Part shown: in pieces, positions 57,269 through 64,000 of the stretch
How the letters are laid out: each line of letters opens with the position of its first letter
How positions within the stretch are numbered: the stretch's first letter is position 1
Assembly (NCBI RefSeq): GCF_018691265.1
Contig: NW_024881330.1
Location: 16,119,386-16,183,385, forward strand
Origin: Tyto alba
Lineage: Eukaryota; Chordata; Aves; Strigiformes; Tytonidae
DNA: 64,000 nucleotides
Direction of reading: 5' to 3'
The notes under the pieces: generated by a model
Told to the model about the DNA's origin: nothing
Seen by the model: only the letters and a program-made list of their open reading frames with translations
Databases searched by the model: none
Translations under genes and position numbers: made by a program

Positions 57269-60200
57269 GTAATGGTTACGGTTTTACAAAACTTTAGGTA
57301 AAAAAAAAAAAATTAAAATCCATATGTACAGAAAAGGATTTTTTTTCACAGTAACCAGAAGCTTGTATGTGATCAGAGACTGGTTTTATTTGATTTGAGG
57401 TATCAATGGGTTACTTGCAATGCCATTCTGAATATCCAACTGAAATCTTGTCTATGTGAGGAAAGATATAGGGAGAAATACTGTATTATGTGGACACACT
57501 TACTTTAGAGTAAGACTGTCCACACAGGAAGTTACATAAGTTTCCAGTCTATAATTTGTATAGACTTTAAAGTTTTTAATGAAAATGTCTGTGTGTGTAT
57601 ATGTGTATGTATATATATACATGTATATGTATGTAGTCAGGCATATAGATTGCCTCTCTGTGGATTTATTTGTATGTGATTATGTACTCCTTGAAAGCTC
57701 GAAGAGCAGACCTTTTTAAGTTTAAGAGGCACTAGTTGACTTGAAATCTGGGTGATATTTTTGCTTTTCCAAGTGAGCAATAAGTAGTATCAGTGGTTTC
57801 TATCTGTCTTGGTGTTTCCTTGCTGGTCCGCATCATGTTTTGTTATTGCCACTGTAAGTGAATATAATTGGCTTGACACGGAATGGTATAAAATTGATAA
57901 AGTAAACTCAAAAGGCTTACTGTTCTAATCTTGCTAATATACATATGTGTGTGTATTTAATGATACTAGTAGAAACATTTTTGTTAGGGCTTAAAGAGGG
58001 ACAACTTAACTTCCAGAGTAACTAAAGAGGCAATATAGTCAAAGTAGTTGTAGCTGGAAGCTTGATTGTATCTAATTTTGATAATTCAGTTTGAGTAAGA
58101 TTACTTAATCTTTAAGTATACACTGCTTTTTCTTGCTTATAATGAGATTAGATATTATTAAATTTATCTTTTATCTTATTACAAAAGAATCTTGGACCCT
58201 GCCTTTAAAACAGAGATTGTTTTAAGAATTCTTTGCAACTTGGTAATGTTTCTTAGCTGTTTTTTGCTGTTGTGGGATTACAAAATTTGCTATATGAAAA
58301 AAAAAAAAGGGCAAAATACAATGGAATCTTAATTATCCTACATTAATAATGGTGCTTGAATCAGAACTGTATTTTATTAAAGTCTAGAAGATGCTTTAAA
58401 GATTTGTTCTCTTCTGGAGCTCTTCAAAAGGTTGGAGCAATCTAAATTTTTAATTGGAGCCCATGCTTTAGTTTTTCCCATAGAAAATGGCTGAATTATA
58501 TCCACGTAGCTGATAGGCAAGCAAGGAGTGAAATTAATTTCTTAGTTTCAGAGATAGATTCATCTTGCCATATGATGACTGCCATCTGAAGCTGTAAGCC
58601 TGTGATCTGGTATGCAAGGTTCAACTGTTCCTGCTTGGGAGAAACTTCTTTCCAAGAAAGTGACACTTGTTACCAGTCTACCTTTTTCCCTTTTTAGGAA
58701 GTAGGCAATGATCCTGGCACTAAGTGAGGTGCAGAAGGCAATGCTTGTGGAGCTTCCCTCACCTGGATGACTTAGTTTGTGAACCTTCTGTTCCCATGCT
58801 TGAGGCCCAGAAAGAAAAGCAAACTCTAGCCAGAGTGGAAAGTGAACCCATCGTAGTGATGTTGATGCGTGCTTCTAGCAGTAGTAAGGAATTTGCAGCC
58901 AGGTCAGGGGAGCCTGCCTGTGCTGAACTCTGTAAGACAATCTCAAGAGCCATTTTGTGTTTGTTTTCATCTTCCCTAGCCTCTACCATGTGGGTCACAG
59001 AGAGGTTTGCTCTGTATTATTCTCAGTAAAATATAGTTAGACTGAACCATTCAGAAAACCCACAGTGCTCATGTTCATTCTGCATTCCCTTTATTTGAGG
59101 CCTGTTCAGCCCTTTGACCTATGTGGTAGAGGCTGGAGTGTTAGATACCTTTTTAGGCTCTATATAGAATTGTCTTCTGTCTTGCCAACATGAAAACTAA
59201 TAATGTTTTATAAATACTCCTTGTTTGTTTTCCCTGGAGCTATGTTTCCCTATGCAAGCATCCTGCCAGATTTTCGAAAGATTCTTTTTTTCTTCTAGAT
59301 ATGGATATTCCAGCAGAGAAATCTCTTGTTGTATGCCAGAACCTTAAAATTCAGGTTGCTAAAAACCAAACCAAACAAGGCACCTCTTCCTGAGATTTGT
59401 ATGTTATGTCAGTATCATAACTGGCTTTATATATTTGCACACATTCAGGGCCAGAAATTTGGAAGGGAAGTGGAAGGGTCTTGGTGCTTCAGTGCCTCCG
59501 TCACCCAGAATGATACTTAACATTGTTCTCTTTGGTCAGAATAATGCTGTACTGTCGTTTCTTCTTCCACAGTGTGTATATTTAATGTTTTTAATCCCAT
59601 CCCCCTTCTCCATCTAAGATTCTGAAATAGGAACAATCCTATTGAGATTCCAGGTTTCTGGGCCTGCATTTTGTAGCAGACTTTAGACATACTTGATATT
59701 ATATTAATGCAAGAAGTGTTGCACTGGCTGAAGGGCCACACTACCCTACCTGCCCTTCTCCTGAGGGGAGGAAACAAGGAACAACCATGGTGTGGTTGTC
59801 TGTTGGCAAACTCCTAATCTGCTATGCTGAGAATTGAATGTATACACCCCAAAAAATAATCTCTTCTTTATCATTTTGCAGGAGCTCTAGGAACAGGTCA
59901 CCTGAAAAATACTCATTTGTCTTGTGGTCTTGAGGTGATCGCTAATAGAATTGAGCTTATGTACAGGAGGGTGATACTTGAGCAAACAAACTGTTGGATA
60001 ATTAGCAAGACACATTTAAGATAACGTTTTCCTTTTTTAAACTGAGAAAATATAATATAAAACACGTTTTTGAGGGTGCTAAGAAAATAACCTTAATTTG
60101 AACTTGAAATAGGTATGCATGACATTTAAGAATCAGTTTGATAAAGATGTTATTTCTAACTTTTTAGCAACATCTATTTCTTCAGATATGCTTAGGTATG

Positions 60201-61866
60201 CATTTGTTACGGTGACATTTTGTCTCTTGCTGCTAATGCCCGAGATAACATTAAAGTTTTGACTATTTTCTGTAACAGAATTTGTTCGAAAATGAAATTT
60301 TTGATTTAAAGAAAAACAACATACCAAGACTTGTTCTTTTAGTGCAAGAACATTTTTAGTGCAGTTTGAATTGGGCTATTTCTAGAAACGACTGAGAACA
60401 TGAGAAGGTTTTTTTTACCTTCAAGTAATTCTTATTACAAATCTGGGAGGATGGTCTACCGTTTATGAAGCCACAGGTGGTTTTCATCTTAGAAAGTTCT
60501 CCTTCAGTGTCATCTTCTTATGATTCTTTTTACAAAGTGTAATTTTTTGGGTAAGATTTTCCTGTCAGGAAAGTCTTAAACACTTAGGTTGGTCTGCTGC
60601 AGCACAAGATTTTAGGAGGGGGGTGGGAGGGTTCAACCCAGCTCTCTGTGTTAGAAATCTGTAGGTGAAATTTAGTTGATGATGTGTGAGCTAATGGAAG
60701 AAAATTGCAGAACAGGGGTATGTTGTTGAGTCTTCAGCAAAAGATGCTTCAATACAAATGTTTGATATTTCAGGGCTGCACTCTGGTCAGGCATTTTTCA
60801 CTGTGTTTCCTTACTACTTTTTCCTTACTACTACTGCACTTAAACCCTCATAGGTATTGAATTTATTTCTCAAAATACAGATCTTTAATTTTAAGAAGAT
60901 ACTTTGTTATGTACACATGCAACCCCTATTCCTGTGCACCCCTTTTCTTCCCCCCAGTCCCCCCATCCTCCACCCAATGGATTCAACCCCTGTTTAGGGA
61001 AAATCAGATTTCTGCTGTAAGGATTTTTGGTTTAGGCACTTTGTAAAATGATGCAGTACCTCAGCTTGTCTTTGTGAGGGTAATTTTCTGGTAATTACTT
61101 TCACTTTAGGATACTTTCAATCTTTTGTCCAAGCATAGTTTTGCTTTTTTTCAGTTAAGGTTTACAAAAAAGGTGTAATGCATGAGGTGTATTTTCTTCC
61201 TGAGAAGTAAATGTATTATTCTTGACTATAAATTGTGTCTCTAAGCGACATGTTAAGTTCAATCCTTTGCACTTCGTTGTTTTTATCTTCAGTGCTATTC
61301 ATTGAGTAGCTTTTCTCCCTATTTAAAGGAAATTTATATTCCTTTCATGGAAAGCAACAGTTAAAAATGTAAAACCTTACTTACAAAGGTAAGATAATAA
61401 ATTAAGTGCAGTGGTAATTATGCCAATAGAAACTTTGAGACAGTTATATAATTATAAAATCAAAATAAGTTATAGAAGGTTGTAACTTTTTCTTCTTTTA
61501 TAACTATGCAGAGTTTTCATTAGATTCCCTCTGAAATGCTACAGATGAAAAGATGATGCCACCTTCTCCCCCCCCACTTTCCTGCCCTGACAAGATTTTT
61601 ACTTTCTTACCTGAGAATGTTAATTTTGATTTTCAATTTTTGAGTTAGGAGTACCTAGATGATGGAAGATTCTAATACCTGTATTTTTCTGTGCTGTAGG
61701 TTGTATTTAGTTGTATCATCAGTCGGTAACAACTAGAAATAACATAATGCAGCATTTCCACAAAAACACTCACTGTTTTCTTTGTTTTGTGGCTTCTGTT
61801 TATCCTCAAGTGAATGCAGTTGCATATGGAGAAACATGTCACAGCTCCTATATAGTATTTTTTCAG

Positions 61867-61980
61867 GGTTTTAATCAGCAAGGTGTTGCAGCAGTTTGTA
61901 CTGTTGAACCTTACCTCTGGTGTTGCCAGTGCAGTGACCTGCGATATGTAGCTATTGCAGAAGCAGAGGGCTTCAGTTAG
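61867..61980 (+). other. Exon-like segment in EIF3H intron 2
   Basis: 114 bases after ATTTTTTCAG and before TTAG|GTAAAA. One frame is open across it and ends in TAG exactly at the donor. Joined to exon 2 in phase 1 it would stop after two codons. This is weak evidence, as such combinations arise by chance. Confidence 0.15.
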
Positions 61981-63819
61981 GTAAAAGAACCATGCTTAGA
62001 GAAGTTAATTTAAGATAAAGCAATGGATTGAATGTGTGCTTTTGAACTGCTGCACACTGCAGTGAGAATGTATTGAGTGTTGGCTGTGTTAAGGCATCTC
62101 CTGTATTATTGGAGGACTTGTTCTTGAGATTGCATTTCTTGAAGCCTGTGGTCTGCTACATTGGCTTGACATTATAGGGACTTCAAGACTGAAGTCACGT
62201 GAGTTCTCACACTTCTTAGCATACTGTTTCTCAGTGCATAGGTGGGGTGGTGTTTGGTGGACTGTTCTGGCTTTTTAAGAAGCATCTTAACCAAAAAGGC
62301 TACTGTCTTGAAGAGTTATATTTTTTCTTTCAAGTTAACATTGTAGCTCCACAAACAGCCTTGTGAGTACAACTGGAGAGGTAGTGTGAACCCCTAAGGT
62401 GCTTGAAACTGCTGTATGGCCAGAACAGAATCTCCCAGACAGTATGCATATACCTATAGGGACCAAATTAACTCTGTGAAGGTTGATTTCTTTTGGTAGT
62501 ATTGCTGTAGAAGTCTGTCCTGATGTCATTAAATCACAGCCCACTGGCTGTGTTGATTCATCTCTTTTCTGGAAAGGTTTCTGTCAAGGCTAAATTTTGT
62601 CAGCTTTTCTTGTGGAAACAACTTCCAGTTATTCCCATTTTAAATCTGCTTTTATTATAACTCAAAGGTTTATTGTTGTAGGCGTATTTTTTATTCCTCT
62701 TCTATTGCTGCAGGACAGAACTTTAGCATGCTGTAACTTTTTTGTGAATAGGCAGGTGCAATTTTAGCTGACTTTTTTTTTTCTTTTTTGTTTAGGTTTA
62801 TTCTCTTCGGTATAACAGTTGGCAAAAATAGAGAATGTCATGTGTATTGTCTTTTATTGTAGGAAAATTGAATATTTATGAAATGCATAATCCAGTTAGA
62901 TGAAGTTGAAGTTTTATTTCACTAAGGACAGGAATAGATGACCCAAAAGCTCCAAAATCACAGGCTGGGTTCTGGTTCCGGTTGTAGTCCAATTATCTGA
63001 ATTCCTCAACTGTGTTTTTTGTAAGTTCCTATAGTAATTTAGGAAGAAAGCTATACTATGTAAATGTTGACTTTTCAATTACGAAGTGCTGGCAAAAGCC
63101 TGTCAGGTTTGTGAGCGCATTTATGAAGTTTTACTTTGTGCTCTGTTGAAAAAGAATATTGAATTTTAAGTTGGATTTTTTTCTTTATCATTTGGGTGAA
63201 AAGAATCAATGAAATAGTCCATAGACTTTGTAGGGATTAATCTATAAGGAATTCAGATGATTATGACAAAGGGTAGATGGTCAGTTGTTAAACATGCAAG
63301 ACAGTCTCATCTAGTCTTTCATATTTGTTTTTTTTTTTTTTGTGGGTTGCCAGAACTGATATTGGAATATACTCATTGACAGAGAGGTTGGTAATTAGGT
63401 TTGCTTAATTGCCATGTAATAAGATGTATCATATAATCGAGGTTCTTTAATAAAGCTGCTAATCACACCTGAGTTATTTTGTACTTTACCTGTCACTAGT
63501 GCAATTTCTTGATTTGTTTCCTAAAAGAAAACTAATATTGTTTGCGTAATTGTAATGGTTCAGTGGAGTAGCAGGCATGCAGCATATTAAATGTTTTGTG
63601 TAAGTTTTCATACTGTGCAGACCTATCTCTGCTGGAGGTTTTTGTCTTTACTGGGCAAAGAAAAGGAAATTGAGATGAAAGCCTACTTTTCAGGGCCCAA
63701 TCTGAAGCGACGTATGTGCGGATACCAGGGCTTGATACAGATCAGATGCAGCAGCCTATCCTCCCCCCCCCCCGGCACGTTTTGCTAATAAAAAGCCTTA
63801 AGAACAAGCACTTTTAATT

Positions 63820-64000
63820 ATCAGAGCTACAGCGGGGGGAGGTGAGGGGTACCTGTGCGTACCCCCGTCTCCATTTTGAAGCTCGGGCCGCGCGCGGCGG
63901 AGCCGCGGCCGTTAGGGGGTGCTCGCGCCCAGCGCACGGGCCGCGCCGCGCGCCCGCCGACCCGCGGCTTGCAGGCGGGAGAGGCAGCAAGATTATTTTC
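63820..64000. promoter_or_regulatory. CpG island at the window edge, inside EIF3H intron 2
   Basis: From about 63880 the sequence becomes very GC- and CpG-rich (GGGCCGCGCGCGGCGGAGCC and similar), unlike the surrounding AT-rich intron. The word CCATTTTG (63871-63878) is a YY1-type site on the minus strand. A 7-base perfect stem (GGGGTAC/GTACCCC) lies at 63846-63865. An internal or antisense promoter is a reasonable guess; the island is cut by the window end. Confidence 0.6.

Larger units (their letters stand above)
57269..64000 (+). other. EIF3H: EIF3H intron 2 (runs off the window)
   Basis: No third EIF3H exon was recognised, so the intron exceeds 6.7 kb. It contains an A-run at 57300-57312, a TG/TA microsatellite-like patch at about 57587-57640, an exon-like segment at 61867-61980 and a poly-C run at 63763-63773. 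A CpG island starts near 63820. Open frames such as 58724-59029 match nothing known. Confidence 0.8.

Noticed and set aside
57587..57640. TG/TA-rich microsatellite-like patch
   Set aside because: Ordinary imperfect dinucleotide DNA with no further structure.
1..64000. CRISPR arrays, operons, phage or plasmid features
   Set aside because: No spaced direct-repeat array, ribosome-binding sites or prokaryotic genes. The sequence is clearly from an animal nucleus.

Overview
The window looks like nuclear DNA of a bird. It is AT-rich and CpG-poor outside three GC-rich islands. Its recognisable repeats are CR1-type LINE fragments and endogenous-retrovirus LTR pieces whose ends (TGTCCTGG... to ...AACCAYRACA) are of a kind common in avian genomes. 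Coding sequence is sparse and split into short exons with GT-AG borders. CR1 also occurs in other sauropsids, so 'bird' is an inference. Nothing prokaryotic, viral (beyond LTR relics) or organellar was seen.

Two protein genes are supported, divergently arranged about 10.8 kb apart. UTP23 (minus strand, 23486 down to 20218) is complete in three coding exons and encodes a 248-residue nucleolar PIN-like protein of the small-subunit processome. EIF3H (plus strand) starts at 34337. Only its first two coding exons (40 codons, then 52 codons plus one base) lie in the window, separated by a 22.7 kb intron, and the remaining exons lie beyond base 64000. As I recall, human 8q23-q24 has the same EIF3H/UTP23 head-to-head order, with RAD21 further out on the UTP23 side. 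No RAD21 exon was recognised here.

Layout: 1-20 kb is intergenic DNA downstream of UTP23, with two 5'- and 3'-truncated CR1 copies (about 1525-2720 and 12860-14310), an LTR end fragment (14311-14610) and a CR1 tail remnant near 19.8 kb. UTP23 and its CpG island occupy 20.1-23.8 kb. The UTP23-EIF3H interval (23.8-33.8 kb) holds a possible old LTR, a short LTR end and a cluster of hairpins. The EIF3H CpG island spans about 33.8-34.7 kb. Intron 1 carries a solo LTR (40522-41593) in sense orientation and many long poly-T tracts. Intron 2 runs to the window edge, where an unexplained CpG island begins (about 63.8-64.0 kb).

Both genes serve protein synthesis: UTP23 in 18S rRNA maturation and EIF3H in translation initiation. 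Their separate CpG-island promoters carry ETS- or YY1-type sites and, for EIF3H, a TOP-like pyrimidine start, as expected of housekeeping growth genes. I found no convincing new multi-gene system. The most notable unexplained signals are a GGGGCC repeat just upstream of UTP23, the intron-2 CpG island, several exon-like segments with good splice borders, and a perfect steroid-receptor palindrome in EIF3H intron 1. Repeat boundaries and motif calls were made by eye.
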